This document shows, one piece after another, positions 36,512-48,025 of a stretch of 64,000 nt of DNA; within the stretch, counting starts at the first letter, position 1; each line of letters opens with the position of its first letter. This DNA is from Przewalskia tangutica (taxonomy: Eukaryota; Streptophyta; Magnoliopsida; Solanales; Solanaceae). The notes beneath the pieces were generated by a model. The model saw only the letters and a program-made list of their open reading frames with translations. It had not been told where the DNA came from and made no database searches. The translations under genes and the position numbers were made by a program. Where the stretch lies: NCBI GenBank assembly GCA_029844215.1, contig CM056730.1, forward strand, positions 47,442,924 to 47,506,923, written 5' to 3'.

Positions 36512-37056
36512 ATACCTCAGCGGAATCGACCGGGGCCCACGAGGCAAGGCAACGGCGAGGCGCTAGCGGTACTCGAGAGGTTACCACGGACTGCGCGCAG
36601 ACTATGCGAGGTGGTAGGCGGTCGGCGAGTTCAGCCACGCCGGCGACAGAAGGCCGAGGCAACGCGGTAGCTCGAGGTTCCATGACGAGCCTCGATCCGC
36701 GGCAGAGGCGAGTATAGAGACTACGGAGAGCAGATCAGGCTATTGACTAGCATAGTGGTAGGGCAGCGCCGACAGGAGCAGGTAGCTAACCCTAGAGCTG
36801 ACAATTTGCGGATTCGGGATTTTCTGGGTTGTCATCCGCCCGAGTTTTATGGTTCGAGGTCTGAGGAGGATCCGCAGGAGTTCATTCGGCACTACGGACT
36901 ATCACGAGTTCTTAGGGCTTGGAGACAGTGCATTATGCTAGCCTCTTACCGGTTACGTGATATTGCGTTGAACTGGTTTGAGTCATGGGAGCTGTCGAGA
37001 GGTGAGGATGCTCTTCCAGCTGTTTGGGAGGAGTTCACAGAGGCCTTCATGGATAA
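36512..37056 (+). pseudogene. gag: B1 gag fragment, start codon altered and 3' end lost
   Basis: The position of the start ATG in sister copies reads ATA here (36512-36514, ATACCTCAGC). The readable part at about 36800-37056 gives RDFLGCHPPEFYG, EEDPQEFI, then SYRLRDIALNWFESWELSRGE and AVWEEFTEAFMD, the Retrotrans_gag core. It stops at about 37056 within the core, where minus-strand integrase of E begins with no LTR between. The N-terminal 250 bases are frame-scrambled. It could be an old, decayed copy. Confidence 0.75.
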
Positions 37057-37360
37057 CCCATATAGAATCATGTCTCCTCTGAGTGCGAGGTAATCCTGTG
37101 ATAAAGTCCATGTTGATCACCTCCCACTTCCAGGTCGGGATCTCTATCGTCTGCAACAAACCACCAGGCCTATGGTGCTCTACCTTCACCTGCTGACAAC
37201 ACAGGCACTGAGCTACGAACTATGCAACGTCCCTCTACAAGCCATCCCACCAATACACCGATCTAAGGTCGTGGTACATCTTGGTCGACCCTGGATGGAT
37301 AGAGTAACGTAGCTTGTGTGCTTCCCGAGAACTGCTGCCAAGTCTGAAACATCTGGAACA
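37057..37360 (-). pseudogene. int: E integrase fragment
   Basis: On the minus strand, the zinc-binding part reads SIHPGSTKMYHDL and VYWW, then CQQVKVEHHRPGGL, followed by the start of the catalytic core with TWKWEVINMDFITGLPRT and HDSIWV. Integrase inserts cDNA into the host chromosome. The rest of the core, the C-terminus and any chromodomain are missing, because the sequence switches to plus-strand B1 gag at about 37056. At least one frame change occurs near 37200. Confidence 0.82.
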
Positions 37361-37559
37361 CACAACGCCCTCAAACCTTAGCACCCATCAGTGCTACCTC
37401 AGGACCCTTCCTCACGAAGAGCGTATCACGATAACGTGTCAGCTGGATCCTCGAGCTGTTGCCTCTTCACCTCGCCGGCGATGGAAGACTCGGAAACCTC
37501 ACGAACTCGAACCCATGCTATCGGAATCAATCAAGCGGACACCAAGGCTCGCTAACCGA

Positions 37560-37930
37560 TGCAAATCACGAACCATGACCCTCCTCTCTGCGGCTGCACG
37601 TCGATAGGCTCCCATCGTGACCTACGACTAGAGTATACGCCACAACATTGGCCTTCCGGGTGGTACGGGATATCAACATCGTAATCCTTAAGCAACTCTA
37701 ACCACCGTCTGCGCCGTAAGTTCAGCTCCTGCGTGAAGATATCTTTGGAGGCTCTTGTGGTGCGTATAAATATCCACATGAACCCATACAAATAGTGCCT
37801 CCAGATCTTCAAGGCGTGAATCACCGCGACTCCAAATCATGGGTGGGGTAGTTCCTCTCGTGTTTCTTGGTGTCGGGATGCATATGCTATGACCTTGCCT
37901 GCTGCATCAACACATCCCAACCCGATGCAG
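37560..37930 (-). pseudogene. rnh: E RNase H domain
   Basis: The order on the minus strand is GCVLMQQGKVIAYASR (37880-37930), ALKIWRHYLYG, then KELNLRRRRWLELLKDYDVDI-like residues at about 37660-37740 and a YHPEG segment. RNase H removes RNA from RNA:DNA hybrids during reverse transcription. Frame breaks occur near 37750 and 37830. Confidence 0.82.
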
Positions 37931-38029
37931 CGCGTCACGATGCAACATAACGTCTGGACCTGCGGAAGAGTAAGAACGGGCGATCGTCGATCTCTCCTTC
38001 AAGAATCGGAAACCACGCTCCACAAGCAT

Positions 38030-38800
38030 CAGTCCATCAAACTTAGCCGCTTACGAGTCGGCCTAGTCAATGGTGCGAGATAGAAACAAACTTCTCTACG
38101 AACCGATAATAACTGCGAGGCCCGAGCTGCGAACCTCTGCGGAGTAGTAGGTCTAGGACAAGTCCCGATCGCCGATCTTGGTCGTATCCACTCGAATGCC
38201 ATCAGCCCGACAATATGCCCAAGAAAAGCCACGAAGTTAACCAAAACTCACATTTGGAAAACTTGGCGTATAACCATCGGTCTGGAGAACTCTCGGCCGA
38301 TCGCCAAATGCTCGCATGCTCACGTCTGGCGAAAATAAACCAAGATATCATCAATGAACACTATCACAAAGCGTGTCCAAAATGGTTTGAACACTCGGTT
38401 CATCAAATCCATGAATACCGCGAGCATTGTTCAACCGAAAGACATGACCACGAACTCATAATGCGTCTGGGTCGGAATGCGATCCACAGGACATCCGCCT
38501 CTCGACTCGTACTGATGATAGCGATCGCAGATCAATCTTGGAAAAAACATCTCGCGCTGCGGTGGTCGAACAAATCATCAATCACAGGAGAGGGTATCTG
38601 TTCTTAATGGTCACCTTGTTGGTGCACGTAATCAACACATGCGCGGCGTCCGTCCTTCTTCACGAACAATCTGGCGCTCCCGGGAGAAACACTAGGGCGA
38701 TGAAGCCTTTCTCCGGAAATCTTTGGTGGTCCTTCAATTCTCTCAACTCGGCGGTGCCATTACGTATGGCGGAATGGAAATGGGCGAGTGTGCAACACAT
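38030..38800 (-). pseudogene. rt: E reverse transcriptase
   Basis: Minus-strand RT motifs in order: a PSV-like region and FVKK at about 38640-38720, a KIDLRSGYHQ-like segment near 38520-38560, TQTHYEFVVMSFG, AVFMDLMNRVFKPF, the active-site box VIVFIDDILVY at about 38335-38370, then AKFSKCEFW and VAFLGHIV at about 38205-38260. The catalytic Asp pair is in the FIDD context usual for plant gypsy RT. Several frame changes occur. This is the only RT in the window. Confidence 0.85.
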
Positions 38801-39330
38801 CTATACAAAACTCGATCTCCTCTCGGGAGGATACTGGAGGTCGTCTGAAACACGTGCGGGAACTCTCGACTCTGGGCCCGATGAAAATCGGTACCGCGAC
38901 CTCGATATCAAACACCCGAACGAGATGGTAGATATACCGCTTCGCACCATCTTCCTAGCCTCGAGGTAAGAAATAAACCTACCGCCGGCGTCTGATGTTC
39001 CTCCACTCAATAACGGCTCCGAAAGCTGGAACCGTACCACTCTCTCCATGCGATTATACATTGGCATAGCAAGGTAGCCAATCCATGCCCATGATCGGTC
39101 GAAATCCGTCATGTCGGCTCTATCAAGTGCTGGTCGGACGTGCATAAGGTCACCGACAAGCTCTAAATACCCGTAGAGCTACCACCGCATCACCCATCTG
39201 GCGTAGCTACCTCGAAAGGTCTATGGACTCGTGCTCTATCCCTATCCTACTAGCAACAAGGGAGATATATAGGGACAGTAGAACCGGATCTATCAAGGAA
39301 TACACATCATAATCGGAGGCGATAAGGTAC
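38801..39330 (-). pseudogene. pro: E protease and protease-RT linker
   Basis: On the minus strand it has LIDPGST..YIS near 39240-39300, an ADLIELDMTDFD-type segment near 39090-39120, and RFISYLEARKMV and SRVP..DDLQYPPE toward RT. The aspartic protease cleaves Gag-Pol. The DPGST motif matches D and K. Confidence 0.78.
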
Positions 39331-40266
39331 ATGCGACATCGGTGAGGCCTCACGATCTGCCCGGCTGGACAGAGGCATAAATGCGATTACGAGAACCGCT
39401 AGAAGCGGGACCGAGCCACGACCTGCGCGACCTCTTTGGTCCATGAGTACCACGCCCTCGGGGCGATGCTGTCGGGGATGAAGACCGGCAAAAGAACACG
39501 TGGTGACCCTACTATTCGCCTTGCTCTTAGTCGGACGGTTTCGCCAAAGTGACCTGCTGGCCACAATCGAAACAAGCTCCGTAGCGGCACCACAACTCCG
39601 AAGTGGGATCTACCATCGGCCACACCGGCGAGGGTGGTCGATCGTCGATACTCTGCCGCTCACGGGCGTCACGAAGCCCAGGGCCACACAGTGCGCCTCC
39701 GAATATCACGGTTGTCTTGAGGATGGTGCGGGAGTGCTCGGTGGCTGTGGTGCAAATCTAGGCTCTTGAGGCCGCCACCACGATAGCCACCAAAAGACCT
39801 GCCGATCTGGTATTCTAACCTGCATTGTCTGTCAACCGTCGGTCTCTACGCTCGCCGCATCCAAGAGCATGAGCTGCATGCGGGTAATGTCCATACGGTG
39901 AAGAGAAACACCCGCACAAGATTCGGCCATATAATCATCTAGCCGGTGGCGTGGCGGTGCACCTATCCTCCATATCTGCTACGCTGGGACATATCGAGCG
40001 ATGAATCAAACTCGACATTGTACTCCCTGGCGTGCGTCCTCTCGCCTCGATAACAAAAATCTGCGGCCCGTGCCCTCTCATGCTGTGGAGGCAAGAAGTG
40101 AGTGAGAAAGCCTCAGAGAACTCGTCCCAGTAGGCGGGACGCGTGCTCTCCCCGGGATAACTCCCACGAATCAAACCAATCGACTGCGGTATCACGTAGC
40201 CGATGCGAACCGAAGGTCACAGACTCGGTCTCTGAAGCTTTGATCACCCTCATGATCCTCTATAAC
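39331..40266 (-). pseudogene. gag: E gag, C-terminal part and zinc knuckle
   Basis: Minus strand: the tail of the Gag core (WDEFSEAF, SFVIEARGRT) at 40010-40200, linker at about 39740-39900 and a knuckle with ACFDCGQQ at about 39540-39600. It is cut at 40266 by solo LTR H inside the segment corresponding to QEFIRQLQRIM, and the N-terminal part is at 52291-52697. Frames are broken. Confidence 0.75.
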
Positions 40267-40934
40267 TGTCACGACCCGAACCCGGGCCCGTGACTGGTGC
40301 CTTACCCCGGGCACCCTAGTGATACAACATCAGAGAAAATCAGCGAAAATAAAAACATGAACATGAATTAAGAGAAAAGATAAATAAACAGGCCAACCAA
40401 AACAGTTGCCTTCATCATATATACATAAATACCCGAACAGTTATCCTTTTTACAAACCACGCCCACACGATTACTATGGACCTCTAAGATTTTTACAATG
40501 GCTATGACGGGCGGGCCGCCATACCACGAATGTATAAGAATCTATGCACTCGGGTAACATACAAAAGATAAGCCTCGAAGGAACGGAGCTTCCAATCTGT
40601 TGAAAGGTGATCCTAAAAGCGAGGATCGACAACCGATGTACCTTTTACTGCGGCATGAACGGCCCGAAGGAGGTCGATCTAACAGTACCAAGTATGTGAA
40701 AGCGTAAAATCGTAAATGAAATCATAATAGTCATATAAAGCGGGAGACATGTATGATAACCAAACTACGATTCCTGACAACATAGAAGCGATCATGTCAA
40801 GTCGAGGACTCACGCCTCAAAGTCATCCTCACGCGTGGAACTTCTTCCTCACTGCCGGCGATCTAGGTGCAAATCATGTGATACGTATAACGGTCTCGGC
40901 CCATCTTATGGACCCGATATAGAAGCGTGTGGAA

Positions 40935-41330
40935 TACATTCCGGATGAACGGTAGTCGATGAAATACATTCCGGATGAGCCGTGAGTCAAGTGATATACA
41001 TTCTCGGATGAACCGGTAGTCGAGTGAAATACATTCCCGGATGAACCGGTAATCAAGCGAAATACATTCGGATGAACCGTGTAATCAAGTGAAATACATT
41101 CGGATGACCGTGTCAAGTGAAATACATTCGGATGACGTGTAATCAAGTGAAATACATTCGGATGACCCGTGTCAAGTGAAATACATTCCCTGGATGAACC
41201 GGTAATCAAGTGAAATACATTCGGATGACCCGTAATCAAGTGAAATACATTCGGATGACGTGTCAAGTGAAATACATTCGGATGACCGTGAATCAAGTGA
41301 AATACATTCGGATGAACCGGTAGTCGAGTA
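40935..41330 (-). repeat. 33-bp minisatellite in solo LTR H
   Basis: About 12 degenerate units of the same 33-bp family as I and G share AAGTGAAATACATTCGG. Many units are short by a few bases at CCGG. Confidence 0.85.
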
Positions 41331-42267
41331 GAACACAGTACTTGCACAACAAGGCTATCACACGTAACATGGTCAAGTTTCATAACAACAAGCATAAGCA
41401 AGTTACACACGACTCAAGGTACTTTCATTTTATGTCAAAGTCCGGATTTTAACCTTAAAGTACTACGTCAGTTAAATTCCTTTTAAGATCCATTTCTTTT
41501 ACAAAGGTCACCCGATACCCGTAGTATAAAATTTGAGTGACTAACATTGTTAAGTAAACCAAAATGCTTTCCTTTGTAAAATCAAGTAACAACCTTATTT
41601 TCCAAACGTTCAAGTTTGCCTAATTTCGAATGCTCAAGTTTCTCATTTTAGAAAAAGGTTTCGTAGTTCATAGTTTTAAATCCTTTAAAACATAATTCTC
41701 CTTTAAACGTTTTGAGAAACCTATGTCTTATAAGTGAGTAGGTTATTCTTGTTTATAATCAATCTTATTAAGCGACCATGATCTAGGAAATGTCATTTTG
41801 TCTCATCTTAGCTTCATGCGGATGGAAGTTTCTACTGGTTTTAATAATACTAAATCTGTCCAAAACATTTCCTTTTATTAACGCTGCAGTGGTTTGTCGA
41901 TACACATTCTGATTTCCGAAATCAGTAAAACATTTTTAAGCCGTTATACCTAACTTCCCATAAAGCTAGTATAACTCTTAAGTTTCCAAAAACCAAGTAT
42001 TACTTCTTCTCTCAAAATGATTCAAAAATCTTTTGAAATACTTCAAGTTCTTTATTATCACATAGCTTGACCGGTTATAGTTCAAATCAGTTACCTCTTA
42101 AAGACCACAAGTACTTTCTTACCTACATAAAGCTGTTATAACCAACTTCCCATAAAGCCGTTATAACACTTTATGTTTCAAACCAATCAAATACATTAAA
42201 CATATGTACGTCTACCGTACTACATAGTTATACACATATCATGCTAGAACAGATAGGAAGAGGTTCA

Positions 42268-42272
42268 CATAC
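42268..42272. repeat. Target-site duplication of G (left copy CATAC)
   Basis: CATAC precedes TGTTATACCCC at 42273 and is repeated at 50899-50903 right after CATGACA. The H LTR reads on across it (..GGTTCACATAC / CATACCTCGCGACG). Confidence 0.9.
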
Positions 42273-45200
42273 TGTTATACCCCGTATTTCCAGAGTATGT
42301 ACGTGAGCGCGTACGTATTATAATTTGAGCCTTAAAAGTTGGCTAGTTTCGAAATTTGTACACAACACCCGATTAGAGTCGTTTTTAAAAAGCGTTTCCA
42401 CAGCTTTCGTAGGGAAAATTCCGGCTATGTCATTTATAATTTTTGCGGATTTTTCCGAGAGACGAAACATTTTGGACCAACGAGAGGGCGACACTTGTCA
42501 CCCTCTAATTGGAAGGGGTGGACGGCAAAAGCTTGCCCTTTGCACGTTTTTGGTGTTGCATTTTTGGTCAAGGGTTAGGTAGGATATTTTGTGTAAATGG
42601 ATAAGGTAGCACATGTCTAAATCTTGGCCTTACACTTGCTATGCACTTGTCTTCATCTTGGCCATTGGTTGGCCTTCACTTGACCTATAAATACCACTAT
42701 AATTTGAAGACTTTATTCATCCTCACTTGAGCAATCTACCTAAGTCTCAAACACTCCTCCCTCTTGTCCTCTCGTCCACCACACCCTCCCCTTTGAGGCG
42801 TATTGGCGAGAGCTTCCCTCCCCTTTGTGGTGCCCTGGCCGAGGGTACCCCTAGCCTAGTTGTCTCGTATAAATACCCCTTGTTGTGGTATAGAAATACT
42901 CTCTAGTATTGTTATAATGTCCAAATACCTTGGCCCAAATACCTTGTAGTATTCCCAAGGTTACAATTATACAAGCCAGAAAATACCATTATACTTCCTC
43001 GGTACTAAACGAAACCCTAAGGAAATCTTCATTGATTGTTGAAGTATTTGAGTAGACGTTGGTTAGAACTTCTAAGGGTTGTTTGGAGCGGGTTGGAGCG
43101 CATGAGTAGGAGCTAAACGTTGTTCGGGATCGGCATATAAACTCGGATAATTTTGGGCTTATCGAGGTAAACATTCTTGACCTACATTTGTAATTGGAAA
43201 TTACATGTTGTAGGAGTATATAGTTAAGTATACTATATATAGAACTGAACCTAGTTGTGCGGCAATGTCTTTTGACTTAAGCTGAATAATACTTACAGCA
43301 ATGTCTTGCGACTTAAGCTGAATTTAAAGAAGAGAACTGTGTAATTACATAGGGTGTATTCTGATAGACTTGTGTAACATTCTTGTGTAGTAGAATTGTA
43401 CACGTCCGGTTAGGCGTGTTAACCCCTGGTTGGCTTGGTAGCGGCCTCGATGGAGGAGGAGATTTCTGTTGTTGCGGGAGAGTCTTTGAATTTTACGTAG
43501 AATATTCTACGTCGGGATCTAACGATATTATTAGGCGCTTTGTGGCCTAGATAGGTTGTAGTACTACGTGTGGGGTGATCTGCTTGGCGAGAGTGTGGCC
43601 AGAGCGGTTTGAGGTACTTGGAGCGTTTTGCTATTAGTCGATAATCGTCGCGAGGTATGTGAACCTCTTCCTATCTGTTCTAGCATGATATGTGTATAAA
43701 TATGTAGTACGGTAGACGTACATATGTTTAATGTATTTGATTGATTTGAAACATAAAGTGTTATAACGGCTTTATGGGAAGTTGGTTATATGACTTTATG
43801 TAGGTAAGAAAGTACTTGTGGTTTTTAAGAGGTAATCGATTTGAACTATAATCGTGGCTATGTGTTAATAAAGAACTTGAAGTATTTCAAAAGATTTATG
43901 AATCATTTTGAGAGAAGAAGTAATACTTGGTTTTTGGAAACTTAAGAGTTATACTAGCTTTATGGGAAGTTAGGTATAACGGCTTAAAAATGTTTCTTGA
44001 TTTGAAATCGGAATGTGTATCGACAAACCAACTGCAGCGTTAATAAAAGGAAATGTTTTGGACAGATTTTAGTATTATTAAAACCAGTAGAAACTTCCAT
44101 CTGCATAGAAGCTAAGATGAGACAAAATGACATTTCCTAGATCATGGCTGCTTAATAAGATTGATTATAAACAAGAATAACCTACTCACTTATAAGACAT
44201 AGGTTTCTCAAAACATTTAAAGGAGAATTATGTTTTAAAGGATTTAAAACTATGAACTACGAAACCTTTTTCTAAAATGAGAAACTTGAGCATTCGAAAT
44301 TAGGCAAACTTGAACGTTTGGAAAATAAGGTTGTTACTTGATTTTACAAAGGAAAGCATTTTGGTTTACTTAACAATGTTAGTCACTCAAATTTTATACT
44401 ACGGGTATCGGGTGACCTTTGTAAAAGAAATGGATCTTAAAAGGAATTTAGGACGTAGTACTTTAAGGTTAAAATCTGGACTTTGACATAAAATGAAAGT
44501 ACCTTGAGTTGTGTGTAACTTGTTTATGCTTGTTGTTATGAAACTTGACCATGTTACGTGTGATAGCCTTGTTGTGCAAATCTTGTGTTCTACTCGACCA
44601 CGGTTCATCCGAATGTATTTCACTTGATTATCGGTTCATCCGGAATGTATTTCACTTGATTACGGCTCATCCGGAATGTATTTCACTTGATTACCGGTTC
44701 ATCTGGGAATGTATTTCACTCGACTACAGTTTCATCCGGTAATGTATTTCACTTGATGACCGGTTAATCCGGGAATGTATTTCACTTGATTCTGGTTCAT
44801 CCGGAATGTATTTCACTTGATTCAGGTTCATCCGGAATGTATTTCACTTTCGACTCACGGTTCATCCGGAATGTATTTCACTTGATGACCGGTTCATCCG
44901 GAATGTATTTCACTTGACTACCGGCTCATCGAATGTATTCCACGTCTGCAGGGGTTCGTAGGATGAGCCGGAATGTATTCCACACTTTTCTATATTGGGT
45001 CCATGAGATGGGCGAGACACATTATCGTATCACATGATTTGTACCTAGACTGCCGTGAGGAAGGAGTTCCACGGGCATGAGGGATGACTTTTAGGGCGTG
45101 AGTCCCTGACTTGACATGACTGCTCTTATGTTGTGAACTGTAGTTTGGTTATCATACATGTCTCCTGCTTTATAGACTATTATGATTTCATTCTGATATT

Positions 45201-45624
45201 TCTGATTTCACATACTTGGTACTGTTATCGACCTCCTCGGGCTGCGTTAAATCTGCAGTAAAAGGTACATCGATCGTCGATCCCGCTTATAGGATCACAT
45301 TCAGCGTGTTGAAGCTCCGTTCCTTGAGGCTTATCTTTTGGTATGTTACCACGAGTGCAGAGATTCTTATACATTCGTGGTATGGCGGGGCCTGTCGTCA
45401 TAGTTGTAAAAATCTTAGAGTGCAGATGCTTGTTGTGGCGGGGTTTGTAAAAAGGATAGCGTTCGGGTATTTATGTATATATGATGAAGGCAAGCTGTTT
45501 TGGTTGCTTTGTTTATTTATCTCTTCTCTTAATTCATGTTCATGTTTTATTTATTGATTTTCTCTCGATGTTGTATCACCAGGGTGCAGGTAAGGCACGA
45601 TCACGGGCCGGGTTGGTCGTGACA
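42273..45624 (+). repeat. G 5' LTR
   Basis: TGTTATACCCC to CGTGACA, 3352 bp. TATAAATA is at 42686-42693, LTR hairpins at about 43750-43802, and the 33-bp array at 44595-44945. About 480 bases at 44945-45425 are present here but missing in the 3' LTR. Confidence 0.88.
44595..44945 (+). repeat. 33-bp minisatellite in G 5' LTR
   Basis: About 10 units contain GGTTCATCCGG and AATGTATTTCACTTGATT. It is the reverse complement of the I and H unit, as expected from element orientation. Confidence 0.88.
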
Positions 45625-45830
45625 AAAGTGGTATCGAGCGATTAGTCCTCGGAAAGTGTCTGAACCGTGTCTAGTAGAGTCTTGATTATCGGTGTGTTGT
45701 GCACCACATCTATAATCAGGAGGCTATAGGACATTTAGGATTGGTTTCCATTCTTCTCATTCTGAGATCGTGCCCTAGAGCTGTGTGATAAGTTGGGTCC
45801 CTCTGACGTATCCCTTTTCTTTTACCAGTT

Positions 45831-47045
45831 ATGCCTCCGCGTAAAACCTTGAGCCCAGATGGGCAAGGCGATCGAGGCATTAGTGAGATCTGAGAGCGAG
45901 CGCGAGCCGATCGAGACGAGCAGTGCCGACGGCGGGTTTCGCGACGCCCGGCCAGCGAGTTTAGAGCGCAGCGATGGCTGCTGAGACTCTGATACACGAG
46001 CCTCGATCCCGGCCCTAGAGCGGATGAGATGGGTACAAGGAGATGGCGATTCTGGCGAGTCGTGGCGAGATATGAGATAGGTTTGGATCACGGCGATTCC
46101 GGCCCGATAGCACCGTAGTTCACCCCGGCGAGCGGTTTGAGGCTACGTGACTTTACGAGTTGTAGCCCGATGTTACATGGATCGAGAGGCGAGATGACCC
46201 TCGAGAGTTTATCCAAGCTCTGACGGATCGTGAGTGATCGAGCCTCGAGCAGTCGGTGGTATTGGGTTCGCATCACCGTGCGTGATCTGCGATTGGTAGT
46301 TTGATTCGTGAAGCGTCGGGAAGAGCATGCACTTCCAGCGATTTGGGACGAGTTCTCGGGGCATTTCTTGCACATTTCTTGCCTCGCATGAGAGGCTCGG
46401 GTAGCAGATTTTTGACGTTGAGGCGGGGCGGGCGGTTAGAAGTACAATGTGAGTTCGACTCATTAGCGCGGTATGTTCTCATTAGTAGCGGATATGGAGG
46501 ACGAGTACACCGCTACGTCACGGTGGACGATTACTTGGCGAGGCTTATGCGGGTGTAGCTCTTCACCGGGCATGGACATTGCCCGCACGCAAGCTCATGC
46601 ACTAGGATGTGAGGCACGGAGAGGTCGACGGAATGGCCGAGATCGTGAAGAGGCGAACAGCGAGGTCCTTTGGTAACTTTCGAGGCGGACCGCCTCAGTG
46701 GCCGATCTAGTTATGTACCTCGCCCGATGCAGTGGTCCTCCTCGCCTTCGGGCGTTCGGGGTATTCGAGCTGGTCGAGCTCGGGGCTTCGGTTCACGGTA
46801 TACGTGAGTGCTAGCGGCCGGATTCGTGTCCCCTCGGTGTGCGCGATGTGGAAAACATCATCCCGGGAATGTCGTCTTTTCTTGGTGCTTGTTTCACTGC
46901 GCGTCGAGGGCCATGTGACGAAGGCGTGCTTATAGGAGAGGTACCGCGACTTAGCGCGACCTACCGGATCGATGGCGAGTTCATCGCGCCTGCGATTATG
47001 CGCCTGCGGTGGACTTACGATTAGAGTGGAGCGGTAGCCGTGTAT
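45831..47045 (+). pseudogene. gag: G gag polyprotein, heavily frame-broken
   Basis: ATG at 45831 (MPPRK...). Recognisable pieces are AFLAHFLP at about 46360-46390, EFDSLARYV near 46455-46480, the SSPGMDIAR segment at about 46565, a Gln/Arg linker with FRGGPPQ-type coding, and a knuckle with CARCGKHH at about 46835-46860. No frame stays open for more than about 85 codons. Compared with F most changes are small losses at CAG, CTG and CCGG, so a good part may be read error. It ends at the same junction to 3' non-coding DNA (about 47040) as F and R1. Confidence 0.75.
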
Positions 47046-48025
47046 ATCCTTAACCCTCTAAAGGCTTGTATGTTTTGATGTTATGTTAATGTGTTAAGTG
47101 TTATGTTCGGATAGCTTTGTGCTAAAATGTGATTTAGGAACACGTTGGGGAAAAAGGGTAAGCACAGGGTGAGAAATGATGAACCTTAGAATATTACAGT
47201 TGAGACCTTAGATGTAAGGCCGTCTTGAGTACAATATTTTTGCAGTGATCCTTGTCGAGTGCATTTTATGCCTAGAATGTATTGTGTGATAAGTCTGCAG
47301 GTTGGGTAAATGAAAGTGGTATCTTTCATGATGTGATTTAGCAAGGTTGTTAGGATCGAGAAACGAGAGAGTCGGCGTGTGAGGCTCGGGTTGAGGGCGT
47401 GTTGCGTGTCAACCCGTGGCCGGAATGAGGTGGGGTCGACTGCGGGTGGTCCCGCCAGGTGGTAGGGTCACGAGGGTGCTAGTCCCAAGTTTAGATGACC
47501 GTCGTATGAGTTTGTGGTTATGTTCGACCAGAAGCGGATCATGAAGGCCGGGAATGGCCTTAAGGGAGATTGCGGTTAGTAAGATGACCAAGTTGGAGGT
47601 AGTGACTCCAAAGTTTTGGAGAAGCAAGCGATGATGAAGTGTGAATGCATTATCTTGGAAGAGTTCAAGATTTCTAGAAGACTACGACTATTAAGGTTAG
47701 AGTCGAGCATGTATTGCTAGCATAGATATGATCATTTCTTGTAAAGGGAGAAGGTGCGAAGGATGTATATTTTAGACCTCAGGACTCGCATGCAGTGCTG
47801 TACCATTGATTGGGTCGCCGGAGTGACACTAGAACCTCGCTGCAAAGTGACAAAAGATTGTGATGTTAGAGGTGTTTCCTCGTGGACTTGGATGTAAGTA
47901 TTTGCGCGGTGTTTCGTGGCGGTGTGGCGATTGTTCTCGTAAGTATAGTAGTGAAGACTATCTTGGCGCATGTTTGTTTGAGGCTTAGAAGGAACATTCG
48001 GGACGAATGTTTCTAAGGAGGAGAA
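47046..48025 (+). other. G 3' non-coding region, hairpins and polypurine tract
   Basis: It starts with the shared TATATCCTTAACCCTCTA words. It contains a clean hairpin AAGGCC-GGGAAT-GGCCTT (47544-47561), the AACATTCG-GGA-CGAATGTT hairpin (47993-48011) and AAGGAGGAGAA (48015-48025). I see no coding content. Confidence 0.75.

Larger units (their letters stand above)
40267..42272 (-). mobile_element. H: solo LTR, left part
   Basis: On the plus strand it begins TGTCACGACCC at 40267 in E gag and runs to CACATAC at 42272, where G is inserted. The right part is 50904-52290. Joined length is about 3.39 kb, a full LTR of the G/I type with the 33-bp array at 40935-41330. No PBS or internal sequence follows it, so it is read as a solo LTR. 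Confidence 0.85.
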
